A stretch of DNA of 64,000 bases from NCBI GenBank assembly GCA_034401795.1, contig CM067374.1, positions 137,172,508 through 137,236,507 on the forward strand. The letters are read 5' to 3'. The translations under genes and the position numbers were made by a program. The DNA comes from Chaetoderma sp. LZ-2023a. Taxonomy: Eukaryota > Mollusca > Caudofoveata > Chaetodermatida > Chaetodermatidae. Shown one piece after another: positions 11,501 through 25,320 of the stretch; within the stretch, counting starts at the first letter, position 1; every line of letters starts with the position of its first letter. Under the pieces are notes generated by a model. The model worked only from the letters and a program-made list of their open reading frames with translations. It was not told the origin of the DNA and made no database searches.

Positions 11501-13349
11501 AGTATAACAAAATATACTCAGCTCCCAAGTTAGTCATTAGCTGTAACTATAACAAAATATAATCAGCTACCAAGTTAGTCATCAGCTGTAACTATAACAA
11601 AATATACTCAGCTCTCAAGTTAGTTATCAGCTGTAACTATAACAAAATATACTCAGCTACCAAGTTAGTCATCAGCTGTAACTATAACAAAATAAATTCA
11701 GCTCCCAAGTTAGTCATCAGCTGTAACTATAACAAAACATACTCAGCTCCCAAGTTAGTCATCAGCTGTAAATATATGAAAATAAATTCAGCTCCCAAGT
11801 TAGTGATCAGCTATAACTATAACAAAATATACTCAGCTACCAAGTTAGTGATCAGCTGTAACTATAACAAAAGATACTCAGCTCCCAAGTTAGTCATCAG
11901 CTGTAACTATAACAAAATATACTCAGCTACCAAGTTAGTCATCAGCTGTAACTATAACAAAATATACTCAGCTCCCAAGTTAGTCATCAGCTGTAACTAT
12001 AACAAAATATACTCAGCTACCAAGTTAGTCATCAGCTGTAACCATAACAAAATCTACTCAGCTACCAAGTTAGTCATCAGCTGTAACTATATGAAAATAA
12101 ATTCAGCTCCCAAGTTAGTGATCAGCTATAACTATAACAAAATATACTCAGCTCCCAAGTTAGTCATCAGCTGTAACTATAACAAAATATACTCAGCTAC
12201 CAAGTTAGTCATCAGCTGTAACTATAACAAAATATACTCAGCTCTCAAGTTAGTTATCAGCTGTAACTATAACAAAATATACTCAGCTACCAATTTAGTC
12301 ATCAGCTGTAACTATAACAAAATAAATTCAGCTCCCAAGTTAGTCATCAGCTGTAACTATAACAAAATATACTCAGCTCCCAAGTTAGTCATCAGCTGTA
12401 ACTATAACAAAATAAACTCAGCTCCCAAGTTAGTCATCAGCTGTAACTATAACAAAATATACTCGGCTACCAAGTTAGTGATCAGCTCTAACTATAACAA
12501 AATATACTCAGCTACCAAGTTAGTCATCAGTTGTAACTATAACAAAATATACTCAGCTCCAAGTTAGTCATCAGCTGTAACTATAACAAAATAAATTCAG
12601 CTCCCAAGTTAGTCATCAGCTGTAACTATAACAAAATATACTCAGCTACCAAGTTAGTGATCAGCTGTAACTATAACAAAATATACTCAGCTCCCAAGTT
12701 AGTTATCAGCTGTAACTATAACAAAATATAATCAGCTACCAAGTTAGTCATCAGCTGTAAATATAACAAAATATACTCAGGTACCAAGTTAGTGATCAGC
12801 TGTAACTATAACAAAATATACTCAGCTACCAAGTTAGTCATCAGCTGTAACTATAACAAAATAAATTCAGCTCCCAAGTTAGTCATCAGCTGTAACTATA
12901 ACAAAACATACTCAGCTCCCAAGTTAGTCATCAGCTGTAAATATATGAAAATAAATTCAGCTCCCAAGTTAGTGATCAGCTATAACTATAACAAAATATA
13001 CTCAGCTACCAAGTGAGTCATCAGCTGTAACTATAACAAAATACATTCAGCTCCCAAGTTAGTCATCAGCTGTAACTATAACAAAACATACTCAGCTCCC
13101 AAGTTAGTCATCAGCTGTAAATATATGAAAATAAATTCAGCTCCCAAGTTAGTGATCAGCTATAACTATAACAAAATATACTCAGCTACCAAGTTAGTCA
13201 TCAGCTGTAACTATAACAAAATATACTCAGCTACCAAGTGAGTCATCAGCTGTAACTATAACAAAATAAATTCAGCTCCCAAGTTAGTCATCAGCTGTAA
13301 CTATAACAAAACATACTCAGCTCCCAAGTTAGTCATCAGCTGTAAATAT
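8581..13349. repeat. Higher-order satellite unit U2 (4,769 bp)
   Basis: Diagnostic monomers in this unit recur at +4,769 bp in U3: TTCCAC at about 9705, TTCCACTATGC at about 11012, the one-base loss GTTAGTATCAG at about 11080, and CTCAGCTCCAAGTTAG at about 12555. The match persists to about 12800 (roughly 4.2 kb). The last 0.5 kb differs from U3: here it repeats the AAGTGAGTC subsegments that also close U1. This suggests an exchange boundary near 12800. Confidence 0.8.
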
Positions 13350-16300
13350 ATGAAAATAAATTCAGCTCCCAAGTTAGTGATCAGCTATAACTATAACAAA
13401 ATATACTCAGCTCCCAAGTTAGTGATCAGCTGTAACTATAACAAAAGATACTCAGCTCCCAAGTTAGTCATCAGCTGTAACTATAACAAAATATACTCAG
13501 CTACCAAGTTAGTCATCAGCTGTAACTATATGAAAATAAATTCAGCTCCCAAGTTAGTGATCAGCTATAACTATAACAAAATATTCTCAGCTCCCAAGTT
13601 AGTCATCAGCTGTAACTATAACAAAATATACTCAGCTACCAAGTTAGTCATCAGCTGTAACTATAACAAAATATACTCAGCTCTCAAGTTAGTTATCAGC
13701 TGTAACTATAACAAAATATACTCAGCTACCAATTTAGTCATCAGCTGTAACTATAACAAAATAAATTCAGCTCCCAAGTTAGTCATCAGCTGTAACTATA
13801 ACAAAATATACTCAGCTCCCAAGTTAGTCATCAGCTGTAACTATAACAAAATAAACTCAGCTCCCAAGTTAGTCATCAGCTGTAACTATAACAAAATATA
13901 CTCGGCTACCAAGTTAGTGATCAGCTCTAACTATAACAAAATATACTCAGCTACCAAGTTAGTCATCAGTTGTAACTATAACAAAATATACTCAGCTCCC
14001 AAGTTAGTCATCAGCTGTAACTATAACAAAATAAATTCAGCTCCCAAGTTAGTCATCAGCTGTAACTATAACAAAATATACTCAGCTACCAAGTTAGTGA
14101 TCACCTGTAACTATAACAAAATATACTCAGCTCCCAAGTTAGTCATCAGCTGTAACTATAACAAAATATAATCAGCTACCAAGTTAGTCATCAGCTGTAA
14201 ATATAACAAAATATACTCAGGTACCAAGTTAGTGATCAGCTGTAACTATAACAAAATATACTCAGCTACCAAGTTAGTCATCGGCTGTAACTATAACAAA
14301 ATATACTCAGCTACCAAGTTAGTCATCAGCTGTAACCATAACAAAATAAACTCAGCTCCCAAGTTAGTCATCAGCTGTAACTATAACAAAATATACTCGG
14401 CTACCAAGTTAGTGATCAGCTGTAACTATAACAAAATATACTCAGCTACCAAGTTAGTCATCAGCTGTAACTATTTCCACAATATACTCAGCTACCAAGT
14501 TAGTCATCAGGTGTAACTATAACAAAATATACTCAGCTCCCAATTTAGTCATCAGCTGTAACTATAACAAAATAAATTACGCTCCCAAGTTAGTCATCAT
14601 CTGTAACTATAACAAAATATACTCAGCTCCCAAGTTAGTCATCGGCTGTAACTATAACAAAATAAATTAAGCTCCCAAGTTAGTCATCAGCTGTAACTAT
14701 AACAAAATAAACTCAGCTCCCAAGTTAGTCATCAGCTGTAACTATAACAAAACAAATTCAGCTCCCAAGTTAGTCATCAGCTGTAACTATAACAAAATAT
14801 ACTCAGCTCCCAAGTTAGTCATCAGCTGTAACTATATGAAAATAAATTCAGCTCCCAAGTTAGTGATCAGCTATAACTATAACAAAATATACTCAGCTCC
14901 CAAGTTAGTCATCAGCTGTAACTATTTCCACAATATACTCAGCTACCAAGTTAGTCATCAGGTGTAACTATAACAAAATATACTCAGCTCCCAATTCAGT
15001 CATCAGCTGTAACTATAACAAAATAAATTAAGCTCCCAAGTTAGTCATCATCTGTAACTATAACAAAATATACTCAGCTCCCAAGTTAGTCATCGGCTGT
15101 AACTATAACAAAATAAATTAAGCTCCCAAGTTAGTCATCAGCTGTAACTATAACAAAATAAACTCAGCTCCCAAGTTAGTCATCAGCTGTAACTATAACA
15201 AAATAAATTAAGCTCCCAAGTTAGTCATCAGCTGTAACTATAACAAAATATACTCAGCTCCCAAGTTAGTCATCAGCTGTAACTATAACAAAATATACTC
15301 GGCTACCAAGTTAGTCATCAGCTGTAACTATAACACAATATACTCAGCTCCCAAGTTAGTCATCAGCTGTAACTATAACAAAATATACTCAGCTCCCAAG
15401 TTAGTGATCAGCTGTAACTATAACAAAATATACTCAGCTCCCAAGTTAGTGATGAGCTGTACCTATAACAAAATATACTCAGCTACCAAGTTAGTGATCA
15501 GCTGTAACTATACCACAATATACTCAGCTCCCAAGTTAGTTATCAGCTGTAACTATAACAAAATATACTCAGCTCCCAAGTTAGTCATCAGCTGTAACTA
15601 TATGAAAATAAATTCAGCTCCCAAGTTAGTGATCAGCTATAACTATAACAAAATATACTCAGCTCCCAAGTTAGTGATCAGCTGTAACTATAACAAAAGA
15701 TACTCAGCTCCCAAGTTAGTCATCAGCTGTAACTATAACAAAATATACTCGGCTACCAAGTTAGTCATCAGCTGTAACTATTTCCACTATGCTCAGCAAC
15801 CAAGTTAGTCATCAGCTGTAACTATAACAAAATATACTCAGCTACCAAGTTAGTATCAGCTGTACCTATAACAAAATAAATTCAGCTCCCAAGTTAGTCA
15901 TCAGCTGTAACTATAACAAAATATACTCAGCTCCCAAGTTAGTGATCAGCTGTAACTATAACAAAAGATACTCAGCTACCAAGTTAGTCATCAGTTGTAA
16001 CTATAACAAAATATACTCAGCTCCCAAGTTAGTCATCAGCTGTAACTATAACAAAATAAATTCAGCTCCCAAGTTAGTCATCAGCTGTAACTATAACAAA
16101 ATATACTCAGCTACCAAGTTAGTGATCTGCTGTAACTATAACAAAATATACTCAGCTACCAAGTTAGTCATCAGCTGTAACTATAACAAAATATACTCAG
16201 CTACCAAGTTAGTCATCAGCTGTAACTATAACAAAATATACTCAGCTCCCTAGTTAGTCATCAGCTGTAAGTATAACAAAATATACTCAGCTCCCAAGTT

Positions 16301-18119
16301 AGTCATTAGCTGTAACTATAACAAAATATACTCAGCTACCAAGTTAGTCATCAGCTGTAACTATAACAAAATATACTCAGCTCTCAAGTTAGTTATCAGC
16401 TGTAACTATAACAAAATATACTCAGCTACCAAGTTAGTCATCAGCTGTAACTATAACAAAATAAATTCAGCTCCCAAGTTAGTCATCAGCTGTAACTATA
16501 ACAAAACATACTCAGCTCCCAAGTTAGTCATCAGCTGTAAATATATGAAAATAAATTCAGCTCCCAAGTTAGTGATCAGCTATAACTATAACAAAATATA
16601 CTCAGCTACCAAGTTAGTGATCAGCTGTAACTATAACAAAAGATACTCAGCTCCCAAGTTAGTCATCAGCTGTAACTATAACAAAATATACTCAGCTACC
16701 AAGTTAGTCATCAGCTGTAACTATAACAAAATATACTCAGCTCCCAAGTTAGTCATCAGCTGTAACTATAACAAAATATACTCAGCTACCAAGTTAGTCA
16801 TCAGCTGTAACCATAACAAAATCTACTCAGCTACCAAGTTAGTCATCAGCTGTAACTATATGAAAATAAATTCAGCTCCCAAGTTAGTGATCAGCTATAA
16901 CTATAACAAAATATACTCAGCTCCCAAGTTAGTCATCAGCTGTAACTATAACAAAATATACTCAGCTACCAAGTTAGTCATCAGCTGTAACTATAACAAA
17001 ATATACTCAGCTCTCAAGTTAGTTATCAGCTGTAACTATAACAAAATATACTCAGCTACCAATTTAGTCATCAGCTGTAACTATAACAAAATAAATTCAG
17101 CTCCCAAGTTAGTCATCAGCTGTAACTATAACAAAATATACTCAGCTCCCAAGTTAGTCATCAGCTGTAACTATAACAAAATAAACTCAGCTCCCAAGTT
17201 AGTCATCAGCTGTAACTATAACAAAATATACTCGGCTACCAAGTTAGTGATCAGCTCTAACTATAACAAAATATACTCAGCTACCAAGTTAGTCATCAGT
17301 TGTAACTATAACAAAATATACTCAGCTCCAAGTTAGTCATCAGCTGTAACTATAACAAAATAAATTCAGCTCCCAAGTTAGTCATCAGCTGTAACTATAA
17401 CAAAATATACTCAGCTACCAAGTTAGTGATCAGCTGTAACTATAACAAAATATACTCAGCTCCCAAGTTAGTTATCAGCTGTAACTATAACAAAATATAA
17501 TCAGCTACCAAGTTAGTCATCAGCTGTAAATATAACAAAATATACTCAGGTACCAAGTTAGTGATCAGCTGTAACTATAACAAAATATACTCAGCTACCA
17601 AGTTAGTCATCGGCTCTAACTATAACAAAATATACTCAGCTACCAAGTTAGTCATCAGCTGAAACCATAACAAAATAAACTCAGCTCCCAAGTTAGTCAT
17701 CAGCTGTAACTATAACAAAATATACTCGGCTACCAAGTTAGTGATCAGCTGTAACTATAACAAAATATACTCAGCTACCAAGTTAGTCATCAGCTGTAAC
17801 TATTTCCACAATATACTCAGCTACCAAGTTAGTCATCAGGTGTAACTATAACAAAATATACTCAGCTCCCAATTTAGTCATCAGCTGTAACTATAACAAA
17901 ATAAATTAAGCTCCCAAGTTAGTCATCATCTGTAACTATAACAAAATATACTCAGCTCTCAAGTTAGTTATCAGCTGTAACTATAACAAAATATACTCAG
18001 CTACCAAGTTAGTCATCAGCTGTAACTATAACAAAATAAATTCAGCTCCAAAGTTAGTCATCAGCTGTAACTATAACAAAACATACTCAGCTCCCAAGTT
18101 AGTCATCAGCTGTAAATAT
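13350..18119. repeat. Higher-order satellite unit U3 (4,770 bp)
   Basis: The unit is nearly identical to U2 over its first 4.2 kb, including private variants such as AATATTCTCAG (about 13580) and GATCACCTGTAAC (about 14100). Its tail (about 17570-18119) instead resembles the TTCCAC-AATTAAGC segments that close U4 and U5. The single variant GCTGAAACCATAAC at about 17660 appears only here. Confidence 0.8.
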
Positions 18120-21100
18120 ATGAAAATAAATTCAGCTCCCAAGTTAGTGATCAGCTATAACTATAACAAAATATACTCAGCTCCCAAGTTAGTGATCAGC
18201 TGTAACTATAACAAAAGATACTCAGCTCCCAAGTTAGTCATCAGCTGTAACTATAACAAAATATACTCAGCTACCAAGTTAGTCATCAGCTGTAACTATA
18301 TGAAAATAAATTCAGCTCCCAAGTTAGTGATCAGCTATAACTATAACAAAATATACTCAGCTCCAAAGTTAGTCATCAGCTGTAACTATAACAAAATATA
18401 CTCAGCTACCAAGTTAGTCATCAGCTGTAACTATAACAAAATATACTCAGCTCTCAAGTTAGTTATCAGCTGTAACTATAACAAAATATACTCAGCTACC
18501 AATTTAGTCATCAGCTGTAACTATAACAAAATAAATTCAGCTCCCAAGTTAGTCATCAGCTGTAACTATAACAAAATATACTCAGCTCCCAAGTTAGTCA
18601 TCAGCTGTAACTATAACAAAATAAACTCAGCTCCCAAGTTAGTCATCAGCTGTAACTATAACAAAATATACTCGGCTACCAAGTTAGTGATCAGCTCTAA
18701 CTATAACAAAATATACTCAGCTACCAAGTTAGTCATCAGTTGTAACTATAACAAAATATACTCAGCTCCCAAGTTAGTCATCAGCTGTAACTATAACAAA
18801 ATAAATTCAGCTCCCAAGTTAGTCATCAGCTGTAACTATAACAAAATATACTCAGCTACCAAGTTAGTGATCAGCTGTAACTATAACAAAATATACTCAG
18901 CTCCCAAGTTAGTCATCAGCTGTAACTATAACAAAGTATAATCAGCTACCAAGTTAGTCATCAGCTGTAAATATAACAAAATATACTCAGGTACCAAGTT
19001 AGTGATCAGCTGTAACTATAACAAAATATACTCAGCTACCAAGTTAGTCATCGGCTGTAACTATAACAAAATATACTCAGCTACCAAGTTAGTCATCAGC
19101 TGTAACCATAACAAAATAAACTCAGCTCCCAAGTTAGTCATCAGCTGTAACTATAACAAAATATACTCGGCTACCAAGTTAGTGATCAGCTGTAACTATA
19201 ACAAAATATACTCAGCTACCAAGTTAGTCATCAGCTGTAACTATTTCCACAATATACTCAGCTACCAAGTTAGTCATCAGGTGTAACTATAACAAAATAT
19301 ACTCAGCTCCCAATTTAGTCATCAGCTGTAACTATAACAAAATAAATTAAGCTCCCAAGTTAGTCATCATCTGTAACTATAACAAAATATACTCAGCTCC
19401 CAAGTTAGTCATCGGCTGTAACTATAACAAAATAAATTAAGCTCCCAAGTTAGTCATCAGCTGTAACTATAACAAAATAAACTCAGCTCCCAAGTTAGTC
19501 ATCAGCTGTAACTATAACAAAACAAATTCAGCTCCCAAGTTAGTCATCAGCTGTAACTATAACAAAATATACTCAGCTCCCAAGTTAGTCATCAGCTGTA
19601 ACTATATGAAAATAAATTCAGCTCCCAAGTTAGTGATCAGCTATAACTATAACAAAATATACTCAGCTCCCAAGTTAGTGATCAGCTGTAACTATAACAA
19701 AAGATACTCAGCTCCCAAGTTAGTCATCAGCTGTAACTATAACAAAATATACTCAGCTACCAAGTTAGTCATCAGCTGTAACTATGTCCACTATACTCAG
19801 CTCCCAAGTTAGTCATCGGCTGTAACTATAACAGAATATACTCAGCTACCAAGTTAGTCATCAGTTGTAACTATAACAAAATAAACTCAGCTCCCAAGTT
19901 AGTCATCAGCTGTAACTATAACAAAATATACTCGGCTACCAAGTTAGTGATCAGCTGTAACTATAACAAAATATACTCAGCTACCAAGTTAGTCATCAGC
20001 TGTAACTATAACAAAATATACTCAGCTCTCAAGTTAGTTATCAGCTGTAACTATAACAAAATATACTCAGCTACCAAGTTAGTCATCAGCTGTAACTATA
20101 ACAAAATAAATTCAGCTCCCAAGTTAGTCATCAGCTGTAACTATAACAAAACATACTCAGCTCCCAAGTTAGTCATCAGCTGTAAATATATGAAAATAAA
20201 TTCAGCTCCCAAGTTAGTGATCAGCTATAACTATAACAAAATATACTCAGCTCCCAAGTTAGTGATCAGCTGTAACTATAACAAAAGATACTCAGCTCCC
20301 AAGTTAGTCATCAGCTGTAACTATAACAAAATATACTCAGCTACCAAGTTAGTCATCAGCTGTAACTATAACAAAATATACTCAGCTCCCAAGTTAGTCA
20401 TCAGCTGTAACTATAACAAAATATACTCAGCTACCAAGTTAGTCATCAGCTGTAACCATAACAAAATCTACTCAGCTACCAAGTTAGTCATCAGCTGTAA
20501 CTATATGAAAATAAATTCAGCTCCCAAGTTAGTGATCAGCTATAACTATAACAAAATATACTCAGCTCCCAAGTTAGTCATCAGCTGTAACTATAACAAA
20601 ATATACTCAGCTACCAAGTTAGTCATCAGCTGTAACTATAACAAAATATACTCAGCTCTCAAGTTAGTTATCAGCTGTAACTATAACAAAATATACTCAG
20701 CTACCAATTTAGTCATCAGCTGTAACTATAACAAAATAAATTCAGCTCCCAAGTTAGTCATCAGCTGTAACTATAACAAAATATACTCAGCTCCCAAGTT
20801 AGTCATCAGCTGTAACTATAACAAAATAAACTCAGCTCCCAAGTTAGTCATCAGCTGTAACTATAACAAAATATACTCGGCTACCAAGTTAGTGATCAGC
20901 TCTAACTATAACAAAATATACTCAGCTACCAAGTTAGTCATCAGTTGTAACTATAACAAAATATACTCAGCTCCAAGTTAGTCATCAGCTGTAACTATAA
21001 CAAAATAAATTCAGCTCCCAAGTTAGTCATCAGCTGTAACTATAACAAAATATACTCAGCTACCAAGTTAGTGATCAGCTGTAACTATAACAAAATATAC

Positions 21101-21764
21101 TCAGCTCCCAAGTTAGTCATCAGCTGTAACTATAACAAAATATAATCAGCTACCAAGTTAGTCATCAGCTGTAAATATAACAAAATATACTCAGGTACCA
21201 AGTTAGTGATCAGCTGTAACTATAACAAAATATACTCAGCTACCAAGTTAGTCATCGGCTCTAACTATAACAAAATATACTCAGCTACCAAGTTAGTCAT
21301 CAGCTGTAACCATAACAAAATAAACTCAGCTCCCAAGTTAGTCATCAGCTGTAACTATAACAAAATATACTCGGCTACCAAGTTAGTGATCAGCTGTAAC
21401 TATAACAAAATATACTCAGCTACCAAGTTAGTCATCAGCTGTAACTATTTCCACAATATACTCAGCTACCAAGTTAGTCATCAGGTGTAACTATAACAAA
21501 ATATACTCAGCTCCCAATTTAGTCATCAGCTGTAACTATAACAAAATAAATTAAGCTCCCAAGTTAGTCATCATCTGTAACTATAACAAAATATACTCAG
21601 CTCTCAAGTTAGTTATCTGCTGTAACTATCACAAAATATACTCAGCTACCAAGTTAGTCATCAGCTGTAACTATAACAAAATAAATTCAGCTCCAAAGTT
21701 AGTCATCAGCTGTAACTATAACAAAACATACTCAGCTCCCAAGTTAGTCATCAGCTGTAAATAT
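18120..21764. repeat. Higher-order satellite unit U4 (3,645 bp)
   Basis: Markers recur in U5 at +3,645 bp in the first part (for example AAAGTATAATCAG near 18934, TTCCACAATATAC near 19245 and CTATGTCCAC near 19785) and at +3,556 bp in the last part (CTCAGCTCCAAGTTAG near 20968). The 89-bp difference shows that U5 has lost about two monomers plus a phase base. This family of units also makes up block S4. Confidence 0.78.
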
Positions 21765-24700
21765 ATGAAAATAAATTCAGCTCCCAAGTTAGTGATCAGC
21801 TATAACTATAACAAAATATACTCAGCTCCCAAGTTAGTGATCAGCTGTAACTATAACAAAAGATACTCAGCTCCCAAGTTAGTCATCAGCTGTAACTATA
21901 AAAAAATATACTCAGCTACCAAGTTAGTCATCAGCTGTAACTATATGAAAATAAATTCAGCTCCCAAGTTAGTGATCAGCTATAACTATAACAAAATATA
22001 CTCAGCTCCCAAGTTAGTCATCAGCTGTAACTATAACAAAATATACTCAGCTACCAAGTTAGTCATCAGCTGTAACTATAACAAAATATACTCAGCTCTC
22101 AAGTTAGTTATCAGCTGTAACTATAACAAAATATACTCAGCTACCAATTTAGTCATCAGCTGTAACTATAACAAAATAAATTCAGCTCCCAAGTTAGTCA
22201 TCAGCTGTAACTATAACAAAATATACTCAGCTCCCAAGTTAGTCATCAGCTGTAACTATAACAAAATAAACTCAGCTCCCAAGTTAGTCATCAGCTGTAA
22301 CTATAACAAAATATACTCGGCTACCAAGTTAGTGATCAGCTCTAACTATAACAAAATATACTCAGCTACCAAGTTAGTCATCAGTTGTAACTATAACAAA
22401 ATATACTCAGCTCCCAAGTTAGTCATCAGCTGTAACTATAAAAAAATAAATTCAGCTCCCCAGTTAGTCATCAGCTGTAACTATAACAAAATATACTCAG
22501 CTACCAAGTTAGTGATCAGCTGTAACTATAACAAAATATACTCAGCTCCCAAGTTAGTCATCAGCTGTAACTATAACAAAGTATAATCAGCTACCAAGTT
22601 AGTCATCAGCTGTAAATATAACAAAATATACTCAGGTACCAAGTTAGTGATCAGCTGTAACTATAACAAAATATACTCAGCTACCAAGTTAGTCATCGGC
22701 TGTAACTATAACAAAATATACTCAGCTACCAAGTTAGTCATCAGCTGTAACCATAACAAAATAAACTCAGCTCCCAAGTTAGTCATCAGCTGTAACTATA
22801 ACAAAATATACTCGGCTACCAAGTTAGTGATCAGCTGTAACTATAACAAAATATACTCAGCTACCAAGTTAGTCATCAGCTGTAACTATTTCCACAATAT
22901 ACTCAGCTACCAAGTTAGTCATCAGGTGTAACTATAACAAAATATACTCAGCTCCCAATTTAGTCATCAGCTGTAACTATAACAAAATAAATTAAGCTCC
23001 CAAGTTAGTCATCATCTGTAACTATAACAAAATATACTCAGCTCCCAAGTTAGTCATCGGCTGTAACTATAACAAAATAAATTAAGCTCCCAAGTTAGTC
23101 ATCAGCTGTAACTATAACAAAATAAACTCAGCTCCCAAGTTAGTCATCAGCTGTAACTATAACAAAACAAATTCAGCTCCCAAGTTAGTCATCAGCTGTA
23201 ACTATAACAAAATATACTCAGCTCCCAAGTTAGTCATCAGCTGTAACTATATGAAAATAAATTCAGCTCCCAAGTTAGTGATCAGCTATAACTATAACAA
23301 AATATACTCAGCTCCCAAGTTAGTGATCAGCTGTAACTATAACAAAAGATACTCAGCTCCCAAGTTAGTCATCAGCTGTAACTATAACAAAATATACTCA
23401 GCTACCAAGTTAGTCATCAGCTGTAACTATGTCCACTATACTCAGCTCCCAAGTTAGTCATCGGCTGTAACTATAACAGAATATACTCAGCTACCAAGTT
23501 AGTCATCAGTTGTAACTATAACAAAATAAACTCAGCTCCCAAGTTAGTCATCAGCTGTAACTATAACAAAATATACTCGGCTACCAAGTTAGTGATCAGC
23601 TGTAACTATAACAAAATATACTCAGCTACCAAGTTAGTCATCAGCTGTAACTATTTCCACAATATACTCAGCTACCAAGTTAGTCATCAGGTGTAACTAT
23701 AACAAAATATACTCAGCTCCCAATTCAGTCATCAGCTGTAACTATAACAAAATAAATTAAGCTCCCAAGTTAGTCATCATCTGTAACTATAACAAAATAT
23801 ACTCAGCTCCCAAGTTAGTCATCAGCTCTAACTATAACAAAATAAACTCAGCTCCCAAGTTAGTCATCAGCTGTAACTATAACAAAATAAATTAAGCTCC
23901 CAAGTTAGTCATCAGCTGTAACTATAACAAAATATACTCGGCTACCAAGTTAGTCATCAGCTGTAACTATAACACAATATACTCAGCTCCCAAGTTAGTC
24001 ATCAGCTGTAACTATAACAAAATATACTCAGCTCCCAAGTTAGTGATCAGCTGTAACTATAACAAAATATACTCAGCTCCCAAGTTAGTGATCAGCTGTA
24101 ACTATAACAAAATATACTCAGCTACCAAGTTAGTGATCAGCTGTAACTATACCACAATATACTCAGCTCCCAAGTTAGTCATCAGCTGTAACTATAACAA
24201 AATATACTCAGCTCTCAAGTTAGTTATCAGCTGTAACTATAACAAAATATACTCAGCTACCAATTTAGTCATCAGCTGTAACTATAACAAAATAAATTCA
24301 GCTCCCAAGTTAGTCATCAGCTGTAACTATAACAAAATATACTCAGCTCCCAAGTTAGTCATCAGCTGTAACTATAACAAAATAAACTCAGCTCCCAAGT
24401 TAGTCATCAGCTGTAACTATAACAAAATATACTCGGCTACCAAGTTAGTGATCAGCTCTAACTATAACAAAATATACTCAGCTACCAAGTTAGTCATCAG
24501 TTGTAACTATAACAAAATATACTCAGCTCCAAGTTAGTCATCAGCTGTAACTATAACAAAATAAATTCAGCTCCCAAGTTAGTCATCAGCTGTAACTATA
24601 ACAAAATATACTCAGCTACCAAGTTAGTGATCAGCTGTAACTATAACAAAATATACTCAGCTCCCAAGTTAGTCATCAGCTGTAACTATAACAAAATATA

Positions 24701-25320
24701 ATCAGCTACCAAGTTAGTCATCAGCTGTAAATATAACAAAATATACTCAGGTACCAAGTTAGTGATCAGCTGTAACTATAACAAAATATACTCAGCTACC
24801 AAGTTAGTCATCGGCTCTAACTATAACAAAATATACTCAGCTACCAAGTTAGTCATCAGCTGTAACCATAACAAAATAAACTCAGCTCCCAAGTTAGTCA
24901 TCAGCTGTAACTATAACAAAATATACTCGGCTACCAAGTTAGTGATCAGCTGTAACTATAACAAAATATACTCAGCTACCAAGTTAGTCATCAGCTGTAA
25001 CTATTTCCACAATATACTCAGCTACCAAGTTAGTCATCAGGTGTAACTATAACAAAATATACTCAGCTCCCAATTTAGTCATCAGCTGTAACTATAACAA
25101 AATAAATTAAGCTCCCAAGTTAGTCATCATCTGTAACTATAACAAAATATACTCAGCTCTCAAGTTAGTTATCAGCTGTAACTATAACAAAATATACTCA
25201 GCTACCAAGTTAGTCATCAGCTGTAACTATAACAAAATAAATTCAGCTCCAAAGTTAGTCATCAGCTGTAACTATAACAAAACATACTCAGCTCCCAAGT
25301 TAGTCATCAGCTGTAAATAT
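21765..25320. repeat. Higher-order satellite unit U5 (3,556 bp)
   Basis: This is a copy of U4 with private changes: TATAAAAAAATATAC near 21898 and 22441, and CTCCCCAGTTAG near 22456. Its later part, from about 22647, is duplicated at +17,342 to +17,477 bp, in the satellite leading into transposon D. The two large copies therefore share both satellite and transposon. Confidence 0.78.
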